This document shows, in pieces, positions 11,101-23,498 of a stretch of 64,000 nt of DNA (the stretch's first letter is position 1; each line of letters starts with the position of its first letter). Source of the DNA: Paragonimus westermani (Eukaryota > Platyhelminthes > Trematoda > Plagiorchiida > Troglotrematidae); assembly GCA_008508345.1 (NCBI GenBank), contig QNGE01000746.1:1-64000 (forward strand), in the 5' to 3' direction. A program made the translations under genes and the position numbers. The notes under the pieces were generated by a model, which worked only from the letters and a program-made list of their open reading frames with translations, had not been told where the DNA came from and ran no database searches.

Positions 11101-13829
11101 GTTTGTTGTGGAGATATCAGGATAAAAGGGTCAGTACCATGGTTAGTTTGCAGCGATGGTTCAAGGGTTTGGGGGTCAGCGAGTCCCAGTTGTGTACAGC
11201 GACTGCCGGATGTTCCATCGACTAATCGTCAATTATTCTATCCTTCGAAGTAGTTTCGTTCGCATACTTTCAATCGTTGTTTAACGGACTCGAAGTTTCT
11301 GCGCGCTATTTGCTTGGCGCGATTCTGAGTGCCGCCGAGCCGGCTGCAGCTCACTTCCGGTCCCATTCATTTCTTTCGCACGCTTCTACTTTTCGTCTTA
11401 GACCAGGCTAGAGCTAAATAACTAACTCATTTTTGCGTATTACCGGAAGAGAACGGTCGTCTTCAAGCCCTGCCACGTTCCTTTATTTCATTGCCTGTCG
11501 AGGCTAAGTTTCGATTAGGCTTCAGGAAGGGTAAGCCAACCTGTAAGTGGACGAGGGTCGAGTGCATGCACTCGTCCAGTATATGCCCAACTAAAATCAA
11601 TGCATTTGGAGCAACTGTTCAGATGAAATACCATGGAACAAGGATTAGTAGTGTTATTGAAGTGCTGGCAGGTATCCTGAAGGGGTCAACGTAGTGATCA
11701 GCAGGTGGGAAACTCTGAGTTACAGGGAGTACGATTGCGGTAACAAGTGGGTATGATGTGACACTGTCCTTTCTATGGGTGGTTCAACTTGAATCATTTT
11801 GGGCAGCCTCATTGGGAATGAATCGGTAACCAGCGGTTGAAGAGTTGACAAACTGTTTTTAACTCATTTGGAAAAAGAAAGACAGTTAATTGCAGCCAAC
11901 TTTGGGAGCAGCGTCGATAAGAAATGCACAAACGGAAAGGAACAAACAAGAATGCAGGAAACACCGTAAAACCGAACTACTTCTTTGATGAGCAGCCTTG
12001 GTTGCTTTGAACAACCAACTGTACCAGTAGCAAAAGCAGCATTAACCGGGCGAACGGTTGAGTGAGATGTCAGTCAGGAAGTTGCACAAGTCACACATTT
12101 GAATGGAACGGCGCCCAATTTGACTCGAAACCTCTGGCGGAAGCTACAAGGCAGAAATGTGCAAAAATTGAAAGTGGTCAAACTTACAGTGCTGGAGGAT
12201 ACTCAAATATGGCAGTTTCCGGGTTGCTGCATGTTCACTGGTTCGCGAGGGGTCCATGTAATTTGGCTCCGATCAGGTGAACGGTTCGGTAAAGTTTTCA
12301 TCTGTTAGTTTAAGCAAAACCTCGCGTTGAACGGAACGATATTTCTGGTTACACTTGTCAAGTAACCCGAAAGAGGTGCCCAAAAACACCGCAATGGCAC
12401 AGCTGTTAACCGTGTCCTTCAGCATCTTATCTTGCATTATCTGATATCCCGGCACTTATTCCGACCAGCTTCATGTAGCTTACAGTATGTCTACTGTACG
12501 CAGCAATAATCGGGCTAAGTCGTCAGTGTCTCATTTATTTCCGCCGGCCAGGTTATCTCCAAACTGCAAAGTGGGTCAAACTTCTGAGTCGGAGTCTTCG
12601 GATAGGAACTCTCGGGAAAACTACTTATTTTCCACAGGACAGACTGTTGGGTCGGATAATCCAAATGAGATCCCTCGTGACAGTATTGGATATGCCTGTG
12701 GTCACGCGGTATTACTCGTTCGGAATTTGAGCAAGCTTACGCAGCCTGTGAGCAAGCCGATGCGCAATATCTGGGGGGTCACTCAGACTGCTCAAACCCC
12801 GGTGATCTCGACTGTGCGGTCCTGCAATTGTGCTTAGAATGCAAGTTGCTGCTTATTCACTGGCCTTGAATCCAATCCTCCGGCGTGCGTGGTGCTAATT
12901 CGATTCATATAGATCAAGACAGCTCCCCACCACTTGGCTGCCGGTCAAGGGAGCCAACCACTTGAACAACAGATCTACTCTCCGCGTGCGCTCATGATAC
13001 AACGTACCTCATTGCTGATCACTGCATAATACGAAAATCAAAGTAAGTGTAAAAATCGTGTCGACGTTCGAGCGACCGACCACACCTGTTTCAGAGAATT
13101 TAAAATCAGTCAGTGTGCCATGAAACATGGCAAATGTTGGAAATGCTTCTGCATATCCAATAAGTTGCCCCCAAAATGCCTGAGACCTGGTGACCAGAGT
13201 ATCGGTTTGCGGAGGTGCGCTCAAGAACCATCCGCAGGAATTTTGCTAAGCCGACTCAATGAGGAAATAATGCAAATCAGTGCTACCGAGGTGCTCTGTG
13301 GACTTCATGTAAGTTGGCGCACGACAGAGATGGTGTTTACTGTCAGGTAGATCATGGAGAAATACCGTGAGCGTACACGGCCGCTGTGAGATTTGCTTGT
13401 GATTTTTGCCGAGACCTCCTATATCACTGGGTGCTGTTGACGGTGTTTACCAGATCTATATCTTCAAGTAAGTTTGTCAGTTTAATTTTCCTGCTGCTTG
13501 TCAACACGAAGAGACAGGCGCAATCTCGTGGGTGGATACCTGATGATTGTGAACTGGTTGCCGGCAGAATGAGTGATTGTGGGGGAGTTCAAATGATATT
13601 AGGCTTATAGATGACTTTGGACAAAACAATTATCTTCCAGAAAACAGGGGCCAGTGTTAGAGTCGAAAATCATATGGATGGCCACCTGCCGAATTTTCTT
13701 CCATTACATGCCCAAGGCCGATATGTAATTTAACCGCGCGCATAAGTCCAAAATCGGTTTTTGACAAGGAATATTTCGGCCTTCCTTAGGTGGAGTTATA
13801 ATAATACTAACAATATATATTTTTTAACC
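8171..13829. other. Gene-poor stretch, no gene recognised
   Basis: The longest open frames are at 9094-9453 (tyrosine-rich, first ATG at 9169) and 12487-12837 (a true ATG start, 116 codons, serine-rich). Neither shows a domain, a splice context or a homologue that I recognise. The region probably consists of old decayed repeats. Confidence 0.3.
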
Positions 13830-13860
13830 CATATGTGAGAAGTACGCTGGGTTATGCGCG
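13830..13860 (+). repeat. 31-bp inverted-repeat partner of 23849-23879
   Basis: CATATGTGAGAAGTACGCTG and the following GGTTATGCGCG reappear in reverse complement at 23849-23879 with one mismatch. Similarity falls off on both sides. It probably marks two copies of one dispersed repeat in opposite orientation. Confidence 0.5.
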
Positions 13861-14417
13861 ATCACTACAAACGACACAAAAACGAATAATTAGACTAGCA
13901 AAAACGTGAAGCTTGCCGTCAAGAAGGACGTGGTCAAAAGGCAAATGACTGTAGTTTATGAATCTTTGACGCACTCAAAAGAGAAGGAAATGGTTCGCTC
14001 GCTTCACAGATGTAGTCTCAAGAAATGGGATGTCACACTTATTTACTTTTTACAAGGATGTGGGAGGGGCAATTTTTTGAAAATTTCATGGTCACTCCTG
14101 GAAGAAGGCCCAAACGCATCTTTGGAGTGTTCCGCCATTAGGGGATAAGATTGACGTCCGGAAAATGTCAAGATAAGTCGGCTTTGGTGAGGCAGGGCGG
14201 AAAAACCCAAAATCCAGCGAACGAGTATCGTGTTTACAAATAAAACCCGCGTCAACCTGGACGTAGTGGTTAGCTCATTCACTGGAGCTTCAGCAATAGA
14301 TCAAAAGGTCTGTCAGCAGCTCTGAGCGCAAACCTTGAGTGGTTAATTCGTAATCCTTGCTTTTGGAGCCTCAGAGAAAGTACCTGACAGAATCGAAACC
14401 TAAAAACGAAAGCGAAT

Positions 14418-14544
14418 CTGAACAAAACTGTTAGAACACGAAAACTGGTAGATGCAAGCATTTCGTATTGACTCGTCAATAACATGAAACGGGTTTTTTA
14501 TATCGAGCAGTTATGGAGCAGGGTTGATAGTCAATCGGTGGTTT
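14418..14544 (-). repeat. Inverted pseudo-LTR copy of the Penelope-like element
   Basis: The reverse complement matches about 16995-17136 almost base for base, apart from a missing 14-base stretch (CAAATTTGGTACTG in the right copy). That deletion removes the CUG of the hammerhead core and the 5' strand of helix I, so this copy cannot form the ribozyme. Confidence 0.85.
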
Positions 14545-14581
14545 CCGTGTTCTAACAGTTTTTTTCAAACTTCTGAAGGGA

Positions 14582-16474
14582 ATGAACTGTTTCAAATTTT
14601 TAAAGCGACGGATTCCCGTTGAAACTTGCAAGATGTTGCGCCGTGTGGCCAGCATGAGATGCAAGATAGCTCGTGACCTTGTCAAGATATCGTTTCTTGC
14701 TGAATGCAAACGTGACAGTCGATATCCCTATCAATTCCTGCGGCTACTGAGAAAGAATAAGCTGGAAGTGACGAACAATAACCTCAGGCGTATTGCGACT
14801 GCACACATCGAAACTGCGCAAATGCGACTCGTGGATTTGCGTCAAACACATTGTCGTCTTCTTTCCATCGTAGAAAACTTATCATCATGCGGTCGTATTG
14901 TGTTCACACAATTCTGTAAGGCGATCACCGATCGTACGAAGAGAACATACATCAACCGGTTGCAAAAGTCACGTAAGAAGTCTGCTGAAGAACCAGTTCC
15001 ACTGGATCCCAGTAAGTATGTATTGAACTGTTCTTCAGTACAATTGAATTCTATGCAATTAGAAGCCTTGGCTTTGGGTCTAGATTATAAAATACCATCA
15101 TACAGGCCTAATCGTATTTACGTTGAAGCTCAATTTGAGAGCTTAACTGATCGGTTATCAGACCTTCAGCCAACTACTGCTGACAACCTAGGCTGGCTTG
15201 AGACTAAACTGACTGATATAGCTAACGGGTTTATCATGTCCCCAATAAACAGCCGGTGTGCTATCATAAAGCAACACCTGCAACCACTTAAAGAACTTAA
15301 CTAAAAAAATCTTGTAATACTTAAGCCAGACAAATGCTCCGGGACAGTCATTTTAGACAGGGACGCATATGTACAGATGTTGTCAATACTAGAGGACCGA
15401 ACAAAGTTTCAGCAAATAGACACCGTAGACAACGTCAATGAAACAGAAGGTCGCATAGCACGGCATCTCGAACTCCGCTTACAGCTGCGCTTAATCGATG
15501 ACAGGACTTACAAGGCTCTTAAACCATGTGGGTCGTCGACGCCTCAGCTCTACGGCCCCCCTAAAACACACAAATCTGGGGTGCCTCTCAGTCCTATCCT
15601 GGCAATGACCAATACTCCGCACCATAAATTGGCACGTTGGTTAGTCGCAATCCTAACTCCATTGAAACACAAGTTTCAAACACATTCTATTAAAGATTCT
15701 TTTGAATTGATCAGTGACTTAGAGAACATCGATCTTGCTAATGAGTTGATGTGTTCCATAGACGTTCAGTCACTATTCACGAATGTCCCGTTACACGAGA
15801 CAATCGATTATATTGGGGAGCTCGTTGAAATGAGCCACATTACTCTGCTTCTACCTAATGATATTCTGAGGGAAGCATTATTCTCATGTACTGAAAACAT
15901 CAGCTTCCGTTTCCTTGATCGGTGCTACCGCCAAATAGACGGGGTAGCCATTGGAAGTCCACTAGGGCCCGTCCTAGCAGACTTTTTCATGTTAAAGATT
16001 GAACGGGAGTTAGCCACAGACACATATTACAAACGCTACGTCGATGATACACTAGCGTCCAGCCGGTCCAAGCAGGCAATAGATAACCTAGCGCAGCGCC
16101 TAAATAGTTTTCATCCCAACCTGAAAGCAACGTGTGAATTTGAGACCGACAAGTGTTTGCCCTTTCTAGACATACTCATTAGTCGCCGGGAGGATGGCTC
16201 TATCAAAAGAGCCGTCTACAGGAAATTCACGTGGTCGGCTCAATACCTGAACTTCGGTAGTTTCACACCGGTCCATCACAAACGCGCACTGGTGACTACA
16301 TTATTCACACGAGCAAGACGAATCTGTACACAGGACAGTCTTGCGGAGGAATTAGACTTGATCACATCTATACTACAATCTAACGGGTATCCAAAAAGGT
16401 TCATAGAAAGGCATAGTAGACCGAAACCACCTTCCGAACAGGTGGCCACAGTTAGAAAAAGAAGGTTTATATAG
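14582..16474 (+). pseudogene. Penelope-like reverse transcriptase ORF, interrupted
   Basis: From ATG 14582 one frame runs to a TAA at 15302-15304 and continues in the same frame to 16474, so a single nonsense codon separates two long open parts. The N-terminal 240 residues are basic and helical, as in Penelope-like elements. The second part contains LYGPPKTHKSGVPLSPI (58-74, counted from 15377), SIDVQSLFTNVPL (127-139), GVAIGSPLGPVLADFF (189-204) and the catalytic YVDD (16037-16048). The frame then breaks near the A-run at about 16453-16465. The preserved catalytic motifs suggest fairly recent inactivation. Confidence 0.9.
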
Positions 16475-16983
16475 AATTGCCTTTTAAAGGTGATTATAAC
16501 ATGCATCAAACAACCCAAAGACTAGTGAATTCGATTAAACGAACGTTTAACGCAGCGGAACTCTGTGTATTAGCCCGGACCCAGAAACTGCCTGTCCCTT
16601 CAATCAAAGGAGATCAGCCTGTCGGTGCCACCTCACATTGTGTCTACCAATTTACATGTAACTGCAAAGAAAGTTACATAGGCAGAACCGAGAGGTGCTT
16701 GATCTCCAGAGTGAAGGAACATTTGCCTAAGTGGGTGCAGAGCTCTGTATTACAGAAGAACGACAGTGTTGTTGAAACACGCAAGCAACCGGCGTCCGCA
16801 GTCGCAAGACACGTCCTGACCACTGGTCACGTTATCGACCCAATGTGTGCATTCAGAATCTTATTACGTCACTCCAATCCAAGATTCTTGCGGTTTGCTG
16901 AGGCGGTCGCAATCAATCGACTGAAGCCGACCTTGTGTGTTCAGAAACAATTGCTCGTAAACTTGACCCTTCCCTGGACGTAG
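16465..16983 (+). pseudogene. Penelope-like GIY-YIG endonuclease domain, frameshifted from the RT
   Basis: Read from the shifted frame VYIELPFKGD onward, this is the C-terminal part of the Penelope polyprotein. The endonuclease core is CVYQFTCNCKESYIGRT, followed by a basic RCLISRVKEH segment and a later ARHVLTTGH motif. The frame ends at TAG 16981-16983. A one-base change in the upstream A-run separates it from the reverse transcriptase. An intact element would carry both in one ORF. Confidence 0.85.
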
Positions 16984-17068
16984 TGACCTTTCCTAAACCA
17001 CCGATTGACTATCAACCCTGCTCCCTAACTGCTCGATATAAAAAACCCGTTTCATGTTATTGCAAATT

Positions 17069-17107
17069 TGGTACTGACGAGTCAATACGAAATGCTTGCA
17101 TCTACCA
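17069..17107 (+). ncRNA. Minimal hammerhead ribozyme in the Penelope pseudo-LTR
   Basis: All conserved parts are present in order. Helix I 5' strand UGGUA (17069-17073); core CUGACGA (17074-17080); helix II GU-CAAU-AC (17081-17088); GAAA (17089-17092); a very short helix III formed by A-UGC and GCA-U around a UU loop (17092-17101); C17 at 17102; helix I 3' strand UACCA (17103-17107). Cleavage is expected after 17102. AAA/UUU can extend helix I beyond a small internal loop. Hammerheads with tiny helix III are known from Penelope-like elements and related retroelements and are thought to work as dimers. Activity is inferred. Confidence 0.85.
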
Positions 17108-17170
17108 GTTTTCGTGTTCTAACAGTTTTGTTCAAACTTCTGAAGGGAATGAACTGTTTCAAATTTTTGA

Positions 17171-20100
17171 GAACGAATCTGCCTGTCTACCACTCAGTAG
17201 TGCTGAATGCGCTATCGCGACAGTGGAATGTGGACAGCTTACCAGTGGAACGTGAGATACTTGAGGAACTTTCAACATCTAGGATGCTCTTCGGGTATTC
17301 AAGATTCCGACATCGTCCAGAAAACCGAGGTAATGTAACTAGCAGGCACGAATTGGGCTGAGATGACGCCGATGCTCAACCGCCTTTGTTGGCTACTGCA
17401 CGCTCGTAAGATGACTGGCAGATCGACCCTGGAACAGTTTCTATGAGAGCACCTGGAGGCAGTCAGGATGCAATATTAAGTTTTAATCCGTGTGAGCTTG
17501 TTTCACTTGTAATGTCGACTTAAGATTTTGGAAGCCCTGAACTAGACTGTCTGGGAGTACAAGGTCCGGATGGTAGCCGAGGAAGTCATTGAGCGGTCGT
17601 TGTAACCTCTGTTGTCTGACAAATCTTCCGTTCACGGCAAAATCTCGAGTCATGGTGGCCTTCTACTTTCTTTCTTCGAATTTGTTAGTACACTTAATGC
17701 TCATGACTATGCCTAGTGCTCAATCCGGAGTCAGTTTTCCTTAGATTCTAGGGTAAACCAAATTGTTTTCTCGTAATGAGCTACTTCAGAACTCACTTTT
17801 CTAACATATATTTCCACCTTCAGTCCTAACATTAAACTCCCCACTTTTCGAGTCCAAGAGGAGAGTTCTACAATTGTACACGGAGACCTTAGCTCGCTTG
17901 TTTCACCTCGCCTCATTTAATCGGAAAACGCATTGAGTGAGTGTAAGTACAACGGGCGCAGTGCAGACCACTTTTATTGACGGTTATGGTGGTGCGCCTC
18001 TCGACTTCGATTCTTGTGGTGGGCTAATCCGTAAAGAGATGCCGTCAACCATTCGTATCGTTGCCTACGGTGGTTTTAGGAACACTCAAAAGAGCATTTT
18101 CATGTCACTGTGAGTGCGTGTACGGGAGACCGGTCACTTGTCAAATGGTACGGAATCGCGCGGATATATAAGGCTACCTACTTTATGAAACATGACATTC
18201 TCTGAATTGTTTCGGTCCAAATTACATCCAGTGTACCGAAGACCGTAAGAATGAATGCGTCGGTTTGCTGCAAAAACCACTCTCAAGCAAGGAAGTTCGC
18301 AAAGCCGAATCTTATTATGCAACATCGAATGCCTCAGCAGACGACATCCATGAACGCACGCTGGTAACGCAGGAGTCTTGGGAATGGAAAGGAACTGCTC
18401 AGTTTTTCTGTAATCGATCGGATAAAGCTCCAAAAAGAAGGGGCAAACAAGGTCAGGGCGGATGCGAAGAGATGGAAGCCACCCCCAGTGGAGTTCGTCA
18501 GAGATTCATAGGCATGCCAAAATTCCTCAATAAAGGTGTAGACATGAAAGCTTACCAAAGAATGCATCCGAAAAAGGTGACTATGCGCTAAGGAAGCATC
18601 GACAAATTGTTCCTCATAACGTTCCAAAACCGTTTCGGGCACCTCTTACTAAGCTCTCACCAGGTCTGGTTTGGCAACCCAATTTACATGGACGCAAAAC
18701 TGCAACTCACCACTCAGTAACTCAAGCACAGGGTAAGTCTAAAGTGCGTTGAAGGAGGACCAAAATAAGAGGACGAAACGTCCCACAGGAACACCCATAT
18801 GCGCTCAGGCTGTGGTAAGACGACCGCTATCTCTTCAGAAAGCGTGCGAGATTCTGATTCCGTTGACACATTGCCTCCCACCACTATAATTAACTTTTCA
18901 GGCTTTCCTTCGTACTCTTATGTCTCTTTCTCTACCAATCCCAATAGAGAAATGGCTCTTAGTCGCGTGCACGATAAACATCCGAGTGTTCTAAAAGAAT
19001 GACCGGAAAATCTCTTCAACCGGTGAACGCAAAATTCACGTATTGACCGAACTACCTCTGAGATTTTCAACCTATGGGTTCTTTCGAGCGGTCGAGGGAG
19101 TCTTGCGCTGGAGTGTGAACAATTCTCGCGAGATTTTGGAATGTCCCATCGGCCCTCGCCAAAGCCGATTTAAATGAGACCCAATCATGAAAAGTCAGGG
19201 CTTTGGCTGGATTCCAAGCAGCAGCAGACAGCATGCCTCAAGGCGGCAAGTGCTGTACCGGCCGAGCGACGAAGCCACACCAGGATCTCGAAAATTTCAC
19301 CTCCGGACTCTGTTACCCACACGTCCCACTCTTTCGTATGGAATCCACCGGATGATTCAGGGTATCGGCTGCCGCGGCAGGATTTCTCAAACAGTTTACC
19401 CTGGGATGACCAACGTCACTGCTGAGCATAGAAATTATATTACTGATAAGTCGACTTAGTTGAACACTTTTCTGACACCGAGTTACCAGGTAATAGCAAA
19501 ATCCCTTGGAGTTGCATTTGGGTTACCTTGAACAGTCCAAAAGTCGGCTCACACAACCTTGCAAAAGAACTGAATCTGTGGAGTAAGTGATGTACTTCTT
19601 CCTCAGTACGTGTCACGGCGTGTCAGAGGTTTGTGAAGTGCAGTCCTCTTCTCTCCGAGCACGCCGCTTTTCCTGACAGATTTCACACGTATCAAATTAC
19701 AATGTCGTTTTAAAAAGCGTTTTAAAATGGTTCGGATAACTGTCCCTCGATATTAAACACAATGTCTGCCTTCAAACTCTCACTATCCCTTGATGAACTT
19801 TTCGAGTGAAGTCCGGAAAGCACTTATCCGTCAACTGCGTATACCGTAGATGCCCGTCCCTGCTGTTTATCTCCTCTCGAAAACAGCCCGCTTGAAAACG
19901 GTTCGCTGTATCATATACTCACACGACCATTTAGCATTTAGTTTACTGCATGCTCACAAAACCGTTTACAACCCAACATTATTTTACTGACATTTGTTTG
20001 CTCACGTGCAGGCATTACTCAGATTGCTAGAAAATGCTAAATTTGCGGTTATTATACGATCCAGAAGAATGACGTCACATGAATTATACTTAAAACACGC

Positions 20101-20926
20101 ACATTTCGTGGGCCTTCCAAATCGTCACCTCAACAGTCCGATTGCCTAAACGAGCCCGGAGTAAATAGCGAAATACCACAGCACTCAGTTGATAGGGTTA
20201 TATATTTCACCAACCAGAGCAAAGATAGTAATAGCGCATGGAGTCTGTCAAAAAATTTCGAACACATTATTCGTCATAGTTAATGCGACCGCCTCATATT
20301 TTCTCATTTAACGCGTGAGATTGCGCTGTTTTCTCTATCATATAAGTGTTTACTGGGCGGGAAATTTTCCTCTTTGGTGGACGGATGCACAAAATTTCGT
20401 CGTGGCTGAACAATTCACGAGATTTCCAAATTTTTTGACGGTTTCCAGCAACCAACCTGGTTCTGCGCTGCAGCCTCCTCAATCGTTCGCTGGGTATTGC
20501 AAGTCCCCGTCCTGCTTCGTAAAGTCGGCTTGTTTTAACATTTTTCTAACGTCAGTTATATCGCGTAATGGCGAAACACCCTGAAGAAGCATTTGGACGA
20601 TCTCATCAGAGTGACGATGAAAATTACCCGCAGGGAGTGAAATCTGCCGTTAGACGGTGATAAAATGAGAAATCATTGAGCACTGGACGATATTTCCGTG
20701 GTATCTCCTAGGAGTGTGAAAGTCATCGATTTCCATGACAGAAAGCATCAGGAGAGTTAAAAAGATTTGTTTTAGTCGACCGTAAATCAGTTTGTCCTTC
20801 ATTTGACGCCGAGATCGAAATTAGCGATGGTGGGTGTTGTGACGGTATAAATGTAGTATCATTTGAAGATTTTTCTCACGTGTGATTAATATTTGACCGA
20901 GGTTATCTAACATTCCATGTTAGGTT
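17171..20926. other. No gene recognised
   Basis: The first ~130 bases may still belong to the truncated downstream Penelope pseudo-LTR. Open frames at 18265-18591 (108 codons) and 19174-19459 (two overlapping frames) show no motif that I recognise. Confidence 0.3.
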
Positions 20927-23049
20927 ATGGATTATTTACAGGGCCTCAAAGATGTCTTTGAGGATCGCGAATTTGCTAGCTTCAGCGAGTTCAAAAGTTG
21001 CTTAGATAGGTACATGAGGGATCACAATGTTCTGCGTGTGCTTGTTTCAAGCAAGAAATCAAGCAGTGGACGCTTGACGTATGATTATATGAGTGTGATT
21101 GCCGTTGAGTTTACCTGTTAGATGGCTTCCGTCGTATAAAACACAAGCGACGTAAGAGCGAAAGCCGTGGAGTGCGACGTGCTTAGTGAATTCAGGTCAA
21201 ATACTTCCCATTGCAGGGTTCCCGCGATACATGCTGCCAATCACGCTTTAACGTGGTTAGGAGAAATACCGTGTTGGTTGTTAGCTCTTTCACGTTGGAG
21301 CACAACTACGACCTAACTGCCTTGCTTTACAGTGCACATCCAAGGATTCGTCGGCTCACAGACAGTGAAGTGAACAACTCGAGACATCTTTTTGAGTACA
21401 ACACACCAACTGCTGAGTTGAAGCAGTATGCTGCGGATGTTTATGGCAAGTATATAACTACCAAGGATATTTGCAACATCCGTCATCGGTTGAAACCGCC
21501 GCTGATAAGTAGGTGGGCTAGCATGCACTAGTGTAGCAGAAAATCTACCGCAAATCATGTAGAGAAAAACGGCGTGCTGCGAGTCATCAGAGGCGACAAC
21601 AATAGGTACACACATATGTTTCGCACGCAGAGAGAAAGTGCAGTTATTCAGACGGTTCCCTGACGTGGTTAACGTCGATGCCACTCATGGGACCAACAGC
21701 CAAAAGTAGGTCTTCCATCACTCCGCATTGGCCGCTGTAGTCTAAAGCTGTATACGTGTCAGAACGTTTGTGATGGATAAAATGGAGGCCCAAATGCGAG
21801 CAGCACGAGTGGTCTTTGGATGCGACATTATGTTATGTTACTTCCATGTTCGGGATGCTGCGAGGAAACATGTAAGTTGTTGTAATAAACCTTATAATCA
21901 CCATCCAGACGAATTCATTCAGACGCCGGTATTTGTTTCATCGCATGGCTACTTGCAACAACTCTGAAGAGTGAGTGATCACCTTTGTATATTCATTTCG
22001 CAGGTTCAACCGGGATGTTGCAATAATCCGGCTAACAGACCCCAGCTTCATGAACTATCTCTCGTGCAATTGGCTGTATATGAAGCCAAAGTGGGCCATC
22101 CATGCACAGTCGGACGTTGTTCATTCCGGCAATTGAACAAACGACCGTCTGGAGAATACGAATGGGCGACTAAAGAAGCGCACACATCCCAGAGATCACT
22201 TAGCCACGGCCATTAGTAAAATTTGGTCCCACAGCGAGTGGCTAATGCAGGAGTTTGAGATGCAGTGCGTTTACGGTTGCGATTGCCGGGAGGTGGTCAG
22301 CGTAGATATGTACGTTAAGAATATACGCTCTCGACTGACAACATTTGCCAGTCAGCTGGTGTTGAAGCATCTCAAGGGGCATACCCCCCCTGCCGCACTT
22401 CGAACGGTTGGACGATTTCAAGGTAATCCTACTTTGTTTAACATTATTTGGTAGCTTCGAGTTAGTCATGAGGGCATACAGTATACAGTAAACATCAGTG
22501 ATGGCACGTGCGAGTGCAGTTTCTATAAGCCCATGTGGTTACCTTGTATTCATATACCGTCCGTATTCAAAAAGCACTTCCATCCATACAGTACGTTGCC
22601 GTTAACTATGACCGCACTTCCTCTAGGCCGCTTCCCAATCCCCGGACAGGAAGCCGCGTTTTCAAGGCTATCATAGCTTTCACGCACCAGTCCATTGAAA
22701 CAGCTAAGGCGGCCTTACCACACGCAGACTTCTCCCTTCTTCTGTCGTGCAATGCAAAACAGCCAAGGTGGGAGAAGAATGTTCACATGGGGGTGCCCTG
22801 TGGATATTGTGGTAACCCGGTTAATACGAATGGTTATCGGTGCGATAAGGACCAGTTATCTTTCCATGTGGAGTGCATGAATGATGCTGCCATACCACAC
22901 TGCCCCTTCTGCACAGGGCAGTTACAACCTCCCTCGCCAGGTAAGTTATGATATCATTAACTATGCATGTTCAGTTGCATCGACCTCAAACACGGTACCA
23001 ACTCCGACGATGAAACGAAAACACAGACCGTGTGCAGCTCCACTATTCA
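20927..23049 (+). pseudogene. MULE/ZSWIM-like gene with SWIM finger and C-terminal Zn domain, decayed
   Basis: ATG 20927 begins a ZSWIM1/3-like N-terminal segment (FKSCLDRYMRDHN, later IAVEFTC). A frameshift follows near 21119, then DGFRRIKHKRRK, a probable 38-nt intron (21179-21216) and an exon starting GSRDTCCQSRFNVV. An RNase H-like part follows (LFRRFPDVVNVDATHGTN at about 21640, RVVFGCDIMLCYFHVRDA at about 21808) with material missing between. The SWIM finger CECSFYKPMWLPCIH (22509-22553) keeps the C-x-C-x9-C-x-H spacing of ZSWIM3. A separate frame gives a C-terminal zinc domain (CGYC, YRC, FHVEC, CPFC; to 22940). A 34-nt GTAAGT...CAG intron (22941-22974) leads to a basic tail that runs into the N gap. 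Several frame changes make it a pseudogene or a dead transposon. Confidence 0.75.
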
Positions 23050-23498
23050 NNNNNNNNNNNNNNNNNNNNNNNNNNNNNNNNNNNNNNNNNNNNNNNNNNN
23101 NNNNNNNNNNNNNNNNNNNNNNNNNNNNNNNNNNNNNNNNNNNNNNNNNNNNNNNNNNNNNNNNNNNNNNNNNNNNNNNNNNNNNNNNNNNNNNNNNNNN
23201 NNNNNNNNNNNNNNNNNNNNNNNNNNNNNNNNNNNNNNNNNNNNNNNNNNNNNNNNNNNNNNNNNNNNNNNNNNNNNNNNNNNNNNNNNNNNNNNNNNNN
23301 NNNNNNNNNNNNNNNNNNNNNNNNNNNNNNNNNNNNNNNNNNNNNNNNNNNNNNNNNNNNNNNNNNNNNNNNNNNNNNNNNNNNNNNNNNNNNNNNNNNN
23401 NNNNNNNNNNNNNNNNNNNNNNNNNNNNNNNNNNNNNNNNNNNNNNNNNNNNNNNNNNNNNNNNNNNNNNNNNNNNNNNNNNNNNNNNNNNNNNNNNN
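23050..23498. other. Assembly gap (449 N)
   Basis: A run of N interrupts the last exon of the MULE/ZSWIM-like gene. The sequence right of the gap (from 23499) does not continue that protein in any obvious frame. Confidence 1.

Larger units (their letters stand above)
14418..17170 (+). mobile_element. Penelope-like retroelement with pseudo-LTRs
   Basis: The element encodes a Penelope-type reverse transcriptase followed by a GIY-YIG endonuclease. An inverted copy of its 3' region lies at the left (14418-14544, reverse complement of about 16995-17136). A direct repeat of its 5' start lies at the right (14546-14602 against 17113-17169). Such partly inverted, partly tandem pseudo-LTRs are typical of Penelope-like elements. 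One in-frame stop and one frameshift make this copy non-autonomous. The right pseudo-LTR carries a hammerhead ribozyme (17069-17107). The inverted left copy has lost 14 bases that include part of the ribozyme. Confidence 0.9.

Noticed and set aside
12487..12837. 116-codon serine-rich frame with a real ATG
   Set aside because: Composition alone is weak evidence; there is no recognisable homologue, repeat relation or gene context. Left as unassigned sequence.
14476..14709. 77-codon minus-strand frame ending in a PPIDYQP motif
   Set aside because: It spans the inverted pseudo-LTR and the antisense of the Penelope ORF start; the motif is the inverted copy of 16998-17060, not a separate gene.
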